Source of the DNA: Rugalucina vietnamica
Taxonomy: Eukaryota > Mollusca > Bivalvia > Lucinida > Lucinidae
Reading direction: 5' to 3'
DNA: 64,000 bases
NCBI GenBank assembly: GCA_964017185.1
Contig: OZ024879.1
Location: 23,873,456 to 23,937,455 of the forward strand
Below, one piece after another: positions 36,201 through 51,200 of this stretch (the first letter of the stretch is position 1; each line of letters opens with the position of its first letter). A model generated the notes under the pieces. It ran no database searches, was not told the origin of the DNA, and saw only the letters and a program-made list of their open reading frames with translations. The position numbers and the translations under genes were made by a program.

Positions 36201-39200
36201 AAATTACATTTTAACACTTTTCCCCATTCAAATACATGAGCGACCTATGTTGACCTTGCCGTAAAATAGGTCAAGGCCATCCCAGGGTCATTATTTATAT
36301 AAACTTTGTAGAGCTCCAGCCACTGATGTTTCACACCAACTTTCAAAATCATAGGCCTTCTGGTTCTGAAGAAGAAGATTTTTAAAACATTTTTTCTATT
36401 TATAGCCATGGTGGCCATCTTGGTCATGTGACCTTGACCACAGTTTCAGAGAAGATGTTTGAATATTATGGTCATATACATGTATATAGCCCAGGTCTGC
36501 TGGGGCAGGGGCAGACAACCCCCCCCAGGGGCTAAAATTTTCCATTAACATTAATCTTCTGTCCATTTGCCTATTCCCAGTAAGTTTTACCCATTAAATA
36601 GCATTTTACCATTTTTTCCCATTCAAATGCATTGGCGAACTAAGTTGACCTTGCCGTAAAATAGGTCAAGGTCATCCTAGGGTCATGATTTATAAAAACT
36701 ATGATGGGCTCATGTCCCCGATGCTACATACCAAGTTTCGTTGAAATCGGCCCACTGGTTCTGGAGAAGAAGATTTTTAAAGGTTTTTGCTATTTATAGC
36801 CATGGCGGCCATCTTGGTCATGTGACCTGGACCATTTATATAAACTTTCGTTCCCCCTTCCTAAGGATGCTCCACATGAAGATTGGCTTTAATTGGCCAA
36901 GCAGTTTCAGAGGAGAAGATCTTTGAAATTGTGGACGACGGACGCCGGAGCATGGGTATACTATAAGCTCACCTGTGAGCCTTCGGCTCAGGTGAGCTAA
37001 GAACTGGATTTTTGCCTATGCAAACACAAAGGCGCAGATCAGATTCGCAGCGACAGTGAAGCTGATCAGCGCCTTTGTTTTCGCTACAAGGATAGTACAG
37101 TACCTCTTCTTCTTTAATCCAAAATTTCAAGCTTAAAGCCTGTTTCTGTGACTGTACAGGTTGGTTTGTGTCAAACCTGGTTGGAAACCAAATGCCAAAG
37201 ACAGGTTTTCTTGTGTCACAGCTCAAATAAAAGAAGTAAGAAGATACATACATATAAACCCTACATATTTTTCACAGATTCTTTACAGAAATCTCCAATG
37301 TAGTTGAAATAGGTATTACTTAAAATCTAAACTTTCAAGCCTCAAATGTAAAGCCTGGTTTGTTATATCTGGAAGAAAAGACAACAGAAATGCCTTTTTA
37401 GTACAATAGCATTGTGAGTTTTCATAACATTTTGCTATGAGTCACTAGCTGTAACTGGTCAGAAGTCTGTGTTGTGGGTTTCTCACAATCCAAATATATA
37501 AGATGATAAAAGACCAGACATGCTAAGATTATATTTACATTAAATGAGCCGCGTCGTAAGAAAACAGGATTATTTCCTATGCGAAAACAAAGGCGCCTAT
37601 GCTAAAAAACAAAGGCGCAGATCAGCTGTGCAGTAACTGCATAGCTGATCAGCGCCTTTGTTTTCGCTACAAGGATAGTACAATTTCTCTACTTTCTAAA
37701 TCCAAAATTTCAAGCTTCTAGCCATCTGTGACTGTACAGGTCAGTTTGTGTCAGACCTGGTCGGAAACCCCAAAGACCAGTTTTCTTGCATGGCATCCCA
37801 ATCAATCAGTAAACTGGCCCACCTTTTCTCAGTCTTGTGTTTGTGATCCTGTTGAGGGGTGGGGGTGGGGGAGGAAGAGGATTTGTCCTCTTTATCAGCT
37901 GACTGATCATCCTCACGCTTCAAACTCTCGTAATACTCATCTAGGAACTTGAAAATACCTGTAATAATAAAGCGAGCCTTCACATGAGAAAACAAACAAT
38001 CTGGGTTTCCGACCAGGTCCAACTTATACAGGCCTGTACAAGCACTGAAGATGGCTAGAGACTTGAAATTTTGGATTTAGAAAGCAGAGGAATTGTACTA
38101 TCCGCATAACAAAAACAAAGGTGCTGATCAGATTTGCAGTTACTATGAAGCTGATCTGCATCTTTGTTTTTGCATATGCAGATTGTTGGTTTTCTCATGA
38201 CGCGGCTCAATGTTATTTCATGTTCTTTTTTCAATATTCATGACACATGTACATGTATGTATGTAACTTGCATATATCGTTGAACCTGTAGCAATAGTCT
38301 TTCTTCTGTGAAAGGTCTTTATTTCCAAAGCATTCATATTCATTTTGCTTGATTTTATTGATCTCCCAAACCTTATATTTTCTGAAGCATTTAAAGACAT
38401 TCAATGCATAAAGTACTCAATATTTCAAACATCTACAGAACTGAATCTTACTTTTGTTGACAGGTTGGTCACTGTCCTCTGAGTGTGGAGTCAAAGGGTT
38501 CTCCGGGTCATCCCCCTGCCCCCGATGTTTCAGCATAGCACCAGACATATGAGCTACCAAACTACCCATCAAACCTGGGAGAAAACAGACACTAGAATTG
38601 AGCCGCCTCGAGGGAAAACCAACAATGTGGTTTCCGAACAGGTCCGACACAAGCACAGAAAAGAGCTATAGAAGCTTGAAATTTCGGATTTACGTAGAAG
38701 AGGAATTGTACTATCCGAGTAGCGAAAACAAAGGCGCTGATCAGCTTTGCAGTTACTGCGAAGCTGATCTGCTCCTTTGTTTTCCCCTATGCAGATTGTT
38801 GGTTTCCCCATGTGGCGGCTCAATTAAGACACCATGACTATATATCCAGTGAACTGCAATTTTTTCTTCAGCTGTAAAACAGTTGACAACTCTTGGTATT
38901 TTTTTTTTATTTAATATTTTTCCTTAAAACATACATGGTGGGTACATGTAAGAACCTCTTATGTGCATCAAAATCAAAGTATAGTGCAATTGTATGTGTA
39001 ACAGTTAAATATATCAAAAATTTTCAAATGAAAGTTTTATTTTTTTACAGCTGTATTCAAATTGAAGGGAAAAGATGATGCATTAATCTTTTTTTTTATG
39101 ATGATGATGAATACTGATGCTAACCTCCAAACTTTTAAATCCTCATGATTCTCACTGAATCAAATCCTAAAATCCTAGCAACTAAATTATTGCCTAAAAG

Positions 39201-42200
39201 CAAAATTGACATTATGAAAACTTGCCCATGCAATATACAGATTTTTTTTTTCAGCTGTATAAATTGAAAATTTCATCAGAAAAAATTTGATATTTTTCTT
39301 ATTTTTCTTCAAAACATTGATAGAGGGTCCTCGCCGAGGCGGTTCTAATGAGTATCCACAATCTATGCTTTGGATCAAAAACAAGAAAAGTAGGTATACC
39401 CCGGCATACCCCAGTTTTGCTATATAAAAGTGAGATATGAGGGGGTATATATTTCACGGACATGTTTTCCTGATGAACAAAATTATTGCCTAGAAACATA
39501 ATTGATTTACCTCCAGAGGCACTGCCCTCTCTCCCTCCCGACGACGATGCTGAATTTCTACCCACATTGATAGCAGCACGTCTCACGTGTGGAGACTTAG
39601 ACATTCTCTGGCTACTCATTCTTTTACTTGCCTAGAAATATACGACCACAGCTTTTAACTTATACACTGCGGTATATATTAAACATTTATAATTTAATAC
39701 TGATTTGTTACAGCTACAGTACATAACCAGAGGACCAATGGCCCTGTAAACGCTCACCTGAGATCTGCTGCATATACCAATAAACATGTTTGAATATTAT
39801 GGTATTTAACTCCAGTGCAGGGGCAGATGAAGCCCTTGGGCCATTTTCTCTTTTCAGAATCTTCAATATTCTGTCCATTTGCCAATTTCCTGCTGGCTTT
39901 TCCCTTCAAATGACATTTTAACAGTTTTCCCAATTCAAATGCATAGGCTACCCATGTTGACCTTGCCATAATCTTGGTCAAGGACATCACAGGATCATGA
40001 TTTATATATACATTGAAGTACTTTAGCCATCGATGCTCCACGCCAAGTTTCCTTGAAATCAGTCTATTGGTTTCAGAGAAGAAGATTTTTGATGGGTTTT
40101 TACCATATATGGGCATGGCGGCCATCTTTGTCATGTGACCTAGATTATTTATATACACATTGATTCCCCAATTCTATAGATGCTTCACATAAAATTTGGC
40201 TTTGATTGGCCAAGCGATTTCAGAGGAGAAGAGGTTTGAATATTATGGAAATATACATGTATATTGCCCCGGGGTGGGGGAACATGAGCCCCTGGGGTCC
40301 AATTTTTTTCAGAATCATTAATATTCAGTCCTACTTCCCATTTCCTGCAAGACTTTCACTTTAAATTACATTTTAAAAGTTTTCCCCATTCAAATGCATT
40401 GGCGACCTATGTTGACCTTGCCGTAAAATAGGTCAAAGTCATCAAAAGGTCATGAATTATATATACATTGTAGTGCTTGAGCCATCGATGCTTCATGTCA
40501 AGTTTTGTTGAAATCGGTCCACCGGTTCAGGAGAAGAAGATTTTTGAAGGGTTTTTACCATATATGGGCATGGCGGCCATCTTGGTCATGTGACCTGGAT
40601 TTTTTATATACATATTTGTAACCCCTTCCTATTGATGCTTCACATAAAATTTGGCTTTGATTGGCCAAGTGGTTTCAGAGGAGAAGACGTTTGAATATTA
40701 TGGAGATATACATGTATATTGCCCCGGGGTGGGGGCACATGAGCCCCTGGGGTCCAATTTTTTTCAGAACCATTAATATTCAGTCCTACTGCCCATTTCC
40801 TGCAAGACTTTCACTTCAAATGACATTTTAAAAGATTTCCCCATTCAAATGCATTGGCAACCTATGTTGACCTTGCCGTAAAATAGGTCAAGGTCATCAC
40901 AGGGTCATGATTTATATACACATTGTAGTGCTTGAGCCATTAATGCTTCATGCCAAGTTTCGTTGAAATCGGTCCACCGGTTCTGGAGAAGAAGATTTTT
41001 GAAGGGTTTCTACAGTATATGGGCATGGCGGCCATCTTGGTCATGTGACCTGGATTTCTTATATACACATTGGTTCCCCCTTTCTATTGATGCTTCATAT
41101 AAAATTTGGCTTTGATTGGCCAAGCGGTTTCAGAGGAGAAGATCTTTGAAATTGTGAACGGACGACGGACGAACGGACGACGGACGCCAGATCATGGCCA
41201 TCCTATAAGCTCACCTTGTGAGCCTAACGGCTCAGGTGAGCTAAACCAGAGGACCAATGGTCCTGTAAACGCTCACCTGAGATCTGCTGCATATACCAAT
41301 AAACATGTATGAATATTATGGTATTTTATTCCAGTGCAGGGGCAGATGAAGCCCTTGGGCCATTTTCTTTTTTCTGAATCTTCAATATTCTGTCCATTTG
41401 CCAATTTCCTGCTGGCTTTTCCCTTCAAATGACATTTTAACAGTTTTCCCAATTCAAATGCATAGGCAACCCATGTTGACCTTGCCATAAACTTGGTCAA
41501 GGTCATCACAGGGTCCTGATTTATATATACATTAAAGTACTTTAGCTATCGATGCTTCATGCCAAGTTTCCTTGAAATCAGTCTATTGGTTTCAGAGAAG
41601 AAGGTTTTTGATGGGTTTTTACCATATATGGGCATGGCCGCCATCTTTGTCATGTGACCTAGATTATTTATATACACATTGATTCACCCATTCTATAGAT
41701 GCTTCACAAAAAATTTGGCTTTGATTGGCCAAGCGGTTTCAGAGGAGAAGACGTTTGAATATTATGGAAATATACATGTATATTGCCGCGGGGTGGGGGC
41801 ACATGAGCCCCTGGGGTCCAATTTTTTTCAGAATCATTAATATTCAGTCCTACTTCCCATTTCCTGCAAGACTTTCACTTTAAATTACATTTTAAAAGTT
41901 TTCCCCATTCCAATGCATTGGTGACCTGTGTTGACCTTGCCGTAAAATAGGTCAAGGTCATCACAGGGTCATGATTTATATACACATTGTAGTGCTTGAG
42001 CCATCAATGCTTCATGCCAAGTTTTGTTGAAATCGGTCCACCGGTTCTGGAGAAGAAGATTTTTGAAGGGTTTTTACCATATATGGGCATGGCGGCCATC
42101 TTGGTCATGTGACATGGATTATTTATATACACATTGGTTCTCCCTTCCCATAGATGCTTCATGTAAAATTTGGCTTTGATTGGCCAAGCGGTTTCAGAGA

Positions 42201-45200
42201 AGAAGATGTTTGAATATTATGATAATATACATGTATATTGCCCCGGGGTGAGGGCGGATGAGCCCCTGGTGCCCAATTTTTTTCAGAATCATTAATATTC
42301 AGTCCTACTGCTCATTTTCTGCAAGATTTTTCCTTTAAATGACAATTTAACAATTTTTCCCATTCAAATGCAAAGGCGACCTATGTTGACCTTGTCGTAA
42401 AATAGGTCAAGGTCACCGCAAGGTCATGATTTATATATACATTGTAGTGCTTGAGTCATCGATGCTTCATGCCAAGTTTGGTTGAAATCGGTCCAGTGGT
42501 TCTGGAGAAGAAGATTTTTGAAGGGTTTTTACCATATATGGGCATGGCGGCCATCTTGGTCATGTGACCTGGATTTCGCGATCAAACTTTCATCTCCCAT
42601 AGATGCTTCATGTAAAATTTGGCTTTGATTGGCCAAGCGGTTTCAGAGAAGAAGATCTTTGAAAATTGTGGACGACGGACGGACGGACGACGGACGGACG
42701 GACGACGGAGCATGGGTATACTATAAGCTCACCTTGTGAGCCTGACGGCTCAGGTGAGCTAAAAACCATAGTTTTCACTTTTTTCTATGTAAAAGCCTAT
42801 GTTTCCAAATTTGACCTTGCCGTAAAATAGGTCAAGGTCATCCAAGGGTCATCATTTTATCAAACTATGATGGGCTGAGGTCCTCAATGCTACATACCAA
42901 GTTTCGTGGAAATCAACCAGCCGGTTCTGGAGAAAAAGATTTTTGAGTGGTTTTTACCATATATGAGCATGGCGGCCATCTTGGTCATGTGACCTGGATT
43001 TCGCGATCAAACTTTCCTCTCCCCTTACCCATGGATGCTCCACATAAAATTTCACTTTGATTGGCCAAGCAGTTTCAGAGAAGATCTTTGAAAAGTGTGT
43101 ATGGACGACAGACTGGCCAAGGTCAAGAGATGACCTTGACCTAAATTAATCACATACCTTCATCTACTCCATTAGTTGTTTGCATCTACCACTTTTCAAG
43201 CATCAGGCTGCAATAGTTTTCAAAAAATCCAGTTTTCACTTTTTCCCATGTAAAAGCCTATGTTTCCAAAATTGACCTTGCCGTAAAATATGTCAAGGTC
43301 ATCCTAGGGTCATCATTTTATCAAACTATGATGGGCTAGAGTCCCAAATGCTACATACCAAGTTTCATGAAAATTGGCCTGCCGGTTCTGGAGAAGAAGA
43401 TTTTTGAGTGGTTTTTACCATATATGGGCATGGCAGCCATCTTGGTCATGTGACCTGGATTTGGCGATCAAACTTTTGTCTCCCCTACCCATGGATGCTC
43501 CACATAAAATTTCACTTTGATTGGCCCAGCAATTTCAGAGAAGAAGATCTTTGAAAAGTGTGTATGGACGACAGACTGGCCAAGGTCAAGAGATGACCTT
43601 GACCTACATTACCTTCATCTACTCCATTAGTTGTTTGCATCTACCACTTTTCAGGCCTCAGGCTGCAAAAGTTTTCAAAAAATCCATAGTTTTCACTTTT
43701 TCCCATGTTAAAGCCTATGTTTCCAAAATTGACCTTGCCGTAAATTAGGTCAAGGTCATCCTAGGGTCATCATTTTATCAAACTATGATGGGCTGGAGTC
43801 CCAAATGCTACATACCAAGTTTCGTGAAAATCGGCCTGCCGGTTCTGGAGAAGAAGATTTTTGAGTGGTTTTTACCATATATGGGCGGGGCGGCCATCTT
43901 GGTCATGTGACCTGGATTTCGCGATCAAACTTTCATCTCCCCTATCCATGGATGCTCCACATAAAATTTCACTTTGATTGGCCCAGCAGTTTCAGAGAAG
44001 AAGATCTTTGAAAAGTGTGAATGGACGACAGACTGGCCAAGGTCAAGAGATGACCTTGACCTAAATTAATCACATACCTTCATCTACTCCATTAGTAGTT
44101 TGCATCTACCACTTTTCAGGCCTCAGGCTGCAATAGTTTTCAAAAAATCCATAGTTTTCACTTTTTCCCATGTAAAAGCCTATGTTTCCAAATTTGACCT
44201 TGCCGTAAAATAGGTCAAGGTCATCCAAGGGTCATCATTTTATCAAACTACGATGGGCTGAAATCCCCGATGCTACATGCCAAGTTTCGTGGAAATCGGC
44301 CCACCGGTTCTGGAGAAGAAGATTTTTGAAGGGTTTTTACCATATATGGGCGTGGCGGCCATCTTGGTCATGTGACCTAGATTTCGCGATCAAACTTGAA
44401 ATGCCACTACCCAAGGAGGCTCCACATAAAATTTCAACCAGATTGGCCAAGCGGTTTCAGAGAAGAAGATCTTTGAAATTGTGGACGACGACGACGGACG
44501 GACGGACGACGGACGGACGCCGGATCATGGCCATCCTATTAGCTCACCTTGTGAGCCTTCGGCTCAGGTGAGCTAAAAATGACATCTGATAGAACATAAT
44601 GTGACTGACATCTGCATATGTTTATTTGTACATTTTTATGTCATACTCTTGTAATGGACTAAGTTTCTCAAAGCACATTCAGATGTTTATATACTTAACA
44701 TTTTCGTTTTTCATGGCTTTTAATTTTGTGCAATTATATATCATTTAAAGGTGTTTTTTTCCCAATGTAATCATACATCAGAAAAAATGCAAGCAGTCAG
44801 AATGACACATGACAGATATGATTTTTGATCAAAACATCACCTAAATGCGCAACAATTACCATTTTTCCTTATTAAAGGTATATTTGTTTAAAATTTTTAA
44901 GGAATGTTGATGCCCTAGCAATGAGTGAACATGTAAATAGGATAAAACACGAGACTGCTGAAATAATATGTTTTCAGATAAGTACAAGTGAGTTGGCACA
45001 ATACTGAAATAAGACGGTGAAGCACGAGTGTAAAAAGTCAGGACGCTACATTTTGTGAATCAGTTTGTGAAAATATCTGGAATATGTGGACATAAACAAA
45101 ACAGTTATTCAGAACCAGAGTTTAACTTATTCATTTACAAATGAACTGGGCCCCTGCCCATTGGGGCCTAGGAGAAATAGATGGGCTGCTTCTGCCCCCA

Positions 45201-48200
45201 GGCAAAGCTTCTAAACTATTGACTGACCATGTGATTACTGGTTAACCACTCATAGCTGAGCCTGCCAAGGAAAAGTGGTTTAATAAAACCATCCATACAT
45301 ATAAGCCTTAACGGATTAGTTGGGTGGTTATATTTATGAAGCACATTTTGAGTGTCATGACCGCCTAATGTTGGGTAAAATTCTCATAAAATGGAGGCAA
45401 CATCCCGACATGACCATTGCTGTTGACTGGGACTTAAAGCATCAATTCAATCAAAGAAACAAATGAATTGCTGGAATTTTGAAAGCATAAATCTGAAGCA
45501 AAGTGTCCAAATATTTCATATGTTAAGTTATATTAAACATACACGGTTGGGCATAGCTTGAAACTGCAACAAAAAACATGTACACATACACTAATGGACA
45601 TAAAACATGTAAACATACACGAATAGACATAGCTTGTAGCTGGAACAAAATTATTACAGAAATAACGTAAGATAAAGCTTAAAACTGCATCAAACTATAT
45701 GAGCCGCGTCACGAGAAAACCAGATTTTTGCCTATGCCAAAACAAAGGGGCAGATCAGCTGTGAAGTAACTGCACAGCTGATCAATGCCTTTGTTTTCAC
45801 TACACTGATAGTATAATTCCTCTTCTCGGAAATTTCAAGCATCTAGTCATCTTCTGTAGCTGCATAGACCGGTTTGTGTCAGACCTGGTCGGAAACCCCA
45901 AAGACCAGTTTTATCCCGTCACAACTCATATAACCTACAAAGGCAAAGTATACTATGTCAAAAATCACTGATAATGAAGCATTAATAGGCATCACATTGA
46001 CCTAAAAGCTTAAGGTTTAAATCTGAAATTTAAATAAAACTTAAATGGTTTTTTAACTTTTGAAACAGGAAATCAATGAAACTTTTTTTTTTCAGATAAA
46101 AAGCTTAAAAGCTATTGAAAGCTCAGCAAGCCTAAGCTATGTTGAAAGTCTTATTCAGATGCAAACAGTGCTGTTTTTGTTACCTTTGACACAAGTGCTG
46201 TCTAAAAATGACACAAAGACATATTAACCCTGTACTTTTTCAAAGCTTACTTATTTTACTACTTACTAACGGTAATATAGCAATAATGTAACATTGCAAG
46301 CATGTACATTAACTCAATTTAGATAGCCAAAATAAGGCTCAGTATAAGTAAAATGTTCTTGAGACCAAGTGAGAAAATTTCGAACTCCCTGCAAAGTGCA
46401 ATTTCTTTATTTTTGAGTAATGAAAGGTTTGAAACTAATAGCAAATTGAGACATAATTACTACTGAGTGAAAACTCATCATACTGCTGCTTTTTGTCTTT
46501 CAACACATCAGGATAGCATGTCTGTGCAATAAATACCCCCTTCAACCCCACTTTTACACAGTGAAAATGCGGTTTGCAGGGGTATACCTATTTTTCTTAT
46601 TTCTGATCCAAAACATAGATTGTGGGTACTCGTTAGAGCCGCCTCAGTGTACCCACAATCAAAAAATATCAAAATTTTTCCAATGAAATTTTCAATTTTT
46701 GCTTCTGAAAAATTCTCTGTATATTGCATGGGCAAGTTTTCATAATGTATGTTCTCTATGAGATACCCAGGAGAGACAAAGAGTATTTGATTGCAAGATT
46801 AACATGAGTGAATTTTGCAGCCATAAGACTATAATCAAACAACAATCGTGAGTTACAGGGGGAAAAAGAAAGCACATACCTTGGTAAACATTAAAGTCTT
46901 AAAATATAATGAAGCTTTGTATTTGAGCCGCCGCATCAGAAAACCAACAATTTTGGTTCCGACCAGGTCCGACACATACCGGTGTGCGCAGTCACAGAAG
47001 GTGGCTAGAGGCTGGAAATTTTGGATTTAGAAAGTAGAGGAATTGTACTATCTGTATAGCGAAAACAAAGAAGCCGATCTATCCTTCTGCGAAGCTGATC
47101 TGCCCCTTTGTTTTTGCCTATGCAGATTGTTGGTTTTCCCATGCGGTGGCTCATTTGATACATCATTTATGAAGATTTTGACACTTTCAACCATTATCAA
47201 AGAGATGGAAGTAGAAATAGAACACATACCAGGTGATATTAAACAGTCTCCATTGAAATAAATCAGTTCACTCAAGACCCATGAACCCACAATAATGTTT
47301 TCAAACATAAAGGGGTGAGGAAAATCACAAAATGATATCATATAGTGTATTTTAAAGAGTAAAACTGCTGATTCAATGTGTATCATTTTCCTCATTTTTT
47401 CATGAAATAGAACCCACATCCTGGTCACGGCACCAAGAAAACAGAGATGTAACATACACCAAATTGACAGTTTGTGAATGATAACCAATTTACCTTTACA
47501 GTTTTAGCACCTTGTGATTGTGTTGGGCTTATAATATTAACCCTTTGAGAACAATATGATTTCTGAAATATTGATGATGTAGAACATTTAATGATTTTAT
47601 AAGAGCAGGTAGTATGACCAATAATGATTGTAAGGAGACTAGAACTCCAAACAAATTGATATATATGGCGGCATATATTTCATACCATACAGAAATGTAC
47701 CAACAAAAATTGCAAATGGAAATCTACTATGAAGAAGCATTATGTTGACTATGAGGAAATCTTTAGAAAATATGCTGAACCATGCTACATAGGTCCCTAT
47801 TCTTCTATATAATAGCATTATTAAACTTCTACATGTATTCACCTTTTGTGGCTGTGTCTGGTTTTTGTCAGATCTGGTCTTGAGGTTATAAAACTTTTTT
47901 TCATGCTCAACTCAGCTGATACTGAAATTTGAATTGTCCATAAATATTGAAATAGCCCAAATAAATTGAAATTTTTGGTTTAAATGACCAAAACTTGCAA
48001 TTTATCCTTCTAATAAATGTCAAAATGCCAACGCAAATTTGGCATTTTAACATTTTATTAGCAGGGAAAATTTTAGTCTCAGATAAATGAGCATGAAAAA
48101 AGTTAACCTCAGGGTTTATAAACTCATGCAGATACAGCTGTTTTGTGTTTTAATGTCAACAACTTTAGTCTTGTCTTGATGGAAAGTACTCAGCATCCCT

Positions 48201-51200
48201 AGGAAGGAAGCACTGTACTATTAACCCGAACTAAGGGGAGGTAATGTGTCTTGCTCATGGACACAATGATCATATACCCCACCTCTCAATCTCTAGACCA
48301 CAACATTTCCAAGTAGCCATCAGGAAAACATGTCCGTGAAATGAATACCCCTCATACCCCACTTTTATATGGTAAATCTGGGGTATTTGCTCCAAAACAT
48401 AGATTGCGGGTACTCGGGTACTAACATGTACCTACAATCTATGTTTTAAGCAAAATTAAGAGAAATATCAAAATTTTGCAGCTGAAAATTTTCATTTTTT
48501 AAAGCTCAAATCTCTGTTTATTGCATGGATAAGTTTTCGTTATGTCTACAGATTTTTGACAGCTTTCTATAACTTTCCCTTGAACAATAGTAGACTGTAA
48601 CAAACCATAAAACAAGCAAATAAAGAACCTGAGAAGTGACCTACCCCTGGTGAGCCCCTGCTAGTGAGAAAGTTAGACCAGCTTGTCTCTATATTTTTAT
48701 CCCTCTTCAACTTGTTAGGCTGGGGTTTAGAACCTCCTATATCTCTGCAATAGTCACAAACATATTAATGACATTTAACATTTACTGTAGTCTTTAGAGG
48801 CAAATGTGTAAACCGTCTTGCAGGGAACTGAATATACAACACCTCAATCTCTTTACAACACGTTCGTTATAACACGGATTGGGGTATAACACAGACATAT
48901 GCTGGACCCCAAATGCTCATATTAGACTGGATTTGCTATACATCTATACATTTTTCCCTCGTTATAACATGGATTGGATAGCTAACACAGAAATTGGCTT
49001 GCACCCACACAATAGTGTTATAAAGAGGTTGTGGTGAATTTTGCTATTTTATTCAGTGTTAAAGCCAAGGTCCCTCTGAAAACAAATAGGTATTCTGGCA
49101 TTGGTTTAGAAACAATTGAAAATAGCCTGACACTAAGCACACTCTGCATGCCAAATATCGATATTAGACCAACACCGGAGTGAAATAGCTAACTCCGAGG
49201 CAATAGCCAACGGCTGAGGAATATGGTGAGTGTGTTTCTTGAAAATTTGCAAAAATAAGTAGAAATGCGCCTTTACTCGAGTTTCGCTTATTTGTATAGC
49301 TTTATTTCATGTTTAACAAGTGTTCCACATTAGTTTCATGTGAAACCATATCCGTATACTTGATTAAAGTAAGCACAATGTGCTTTACACAACTAATATG
49401 AAATAGGCACACCTAATGGGCAACCAACCAATTTATCAGGATACCGCACGCTTGAATTTTGTTTGTTTTGTTCCTTAACCAAATGAACAACTTTGGTCAA
49501 TGGTCATATCTGTGCATCAAATCGTAACTTAGATGCCTTTACTTACAAAAACGTATGGCTCTCATCATTAAACTGTATGCAAAATGCCAGGACTTTCAAA
49601 CTGGTTTACATGACCAGATTACGGATATGCATCATATGCACCAGAAGAAGTATTCAACAAGGCATCAATAAATGTATTATTAAATAACCAGTCTGCAATT
49701 CTATAGTTATTCTGTTCCAAGACACGTTATCTCTTAAAAGGTGTTGTAAATTGAGCCTATACACCACCAGGCCTCCCATTTATTTTACTTCCCATTTTAA
49801 ATTCGTAAAGCCATGTTTCAGTTTTGTTAGCATTCAGGCTGAACAGTACAGTCAACCATTTTTCATTATTACAAGACAGGCCACATTGTTTGGCTACTTG
49901 ATGGTTACAAAAGCATTGTTCAACAACACATCCTAGTACTTATGTCTTAGGAGCAGGATTTGAACTACAACCTTTCTATCGAGCTACATGTACAAGTACA
50001 TGTAGTCAATATAATGGAAATGATTTTGGTTTAAATATCTGGCACAGAGTCACATGTACAAACTATATATAAACACAGCAAGTATATGGGTGTGTAGAAT
50101 TTATTCTTTTAAAATGAATATCATTTCCTATAACATTTACAATTTGAGCCACATCATGAGAAAAACAGGATTTTTGCAAATGCGAAAACAAAGCCGCAGA
50201 TCAGCTGAGTAGTAACTGTACATCTGATAAGCGCCCTTGTTTTCGCTACACATATAGTACAATTCTTTTCTACTTAAACTTTCAAGCTTCTTTCCTTTTC
50301 CTGTGACTGAACAGACCGGTATGTGTAAGACCTGGTCGGAAACCCTGAAGACCAATTTTCTGGTGTCATGGCTCATTTAATAGTCTATTACATTTCTGAA
50401 ATATTTTAATTAACAGAACTCCTATATGGAAAATGTTGCCAAGCATTTTTCAGTTCTAATGTCTCACTTTTCTAACTAAGATTCTTGAAATTGAGTTTTA
50501 ATATTTAAGTGACACCTTCACAGGTCTGTACAATTTAATAAATATAGTGCATTTTCTTAAGCTAAAACAGACAACTTTCACATGAAAAATAGAATCTACA
50601 ATCTGGAAAGTCTCAAAGGAAATCAGAATTTGCTAACATTTACTAAGAATATTTGAAAAACAGTAAAGTAGTTTGATGATTCAACTACAGGTAGTAATTG
50701 CGCTTTGACAAAACAGAATCCTAAATGAATGAACTTGCTGGCAAGATGGGGAGTTTCAGAATTGAATCTAAATCAGTCCATAATGTTTATGATGACTGAG
50801 CATTTCTCTGGTAATGTGTTAACAATGTTCGAGTTTCCATGGTCAATGATGCATTTGACACTGGACAATACTGTATTCCCACTTCAAAGATCAAACCGTA
50901 AATAAATCTGAAACAGATTTAAACACCTCTAATAAATTACATGAAACCTTGCCAAGGAAAATGCCTCAACTTCTATAAAAGTAGAGTGTAAAGTGCATAT
51001 AAATTCACTCTATATTCTGTAAAAGATTTCCTATTTTAGCAATTAAGATGGATATTCCAAAACTTTAGACTATGATTAAGTTTTAAATCATAGATGTATA
51101 AGTACAAATTTATAAGATGCATATTTGCTTGACTTAATGTTTTACATTCGCAGACAATTGCTGCTCAGCTGTGTTATTAGGATGGTCAGATATATACAAA

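Noticed and set aside
49500-49600. Possible CCDC60 exon ending at a GTAAGT near 49538
   Set aside because: The phase would fit, but the sequence does not resemble the family, and the true exon with FRQLC...HW was found at 61888-61992.
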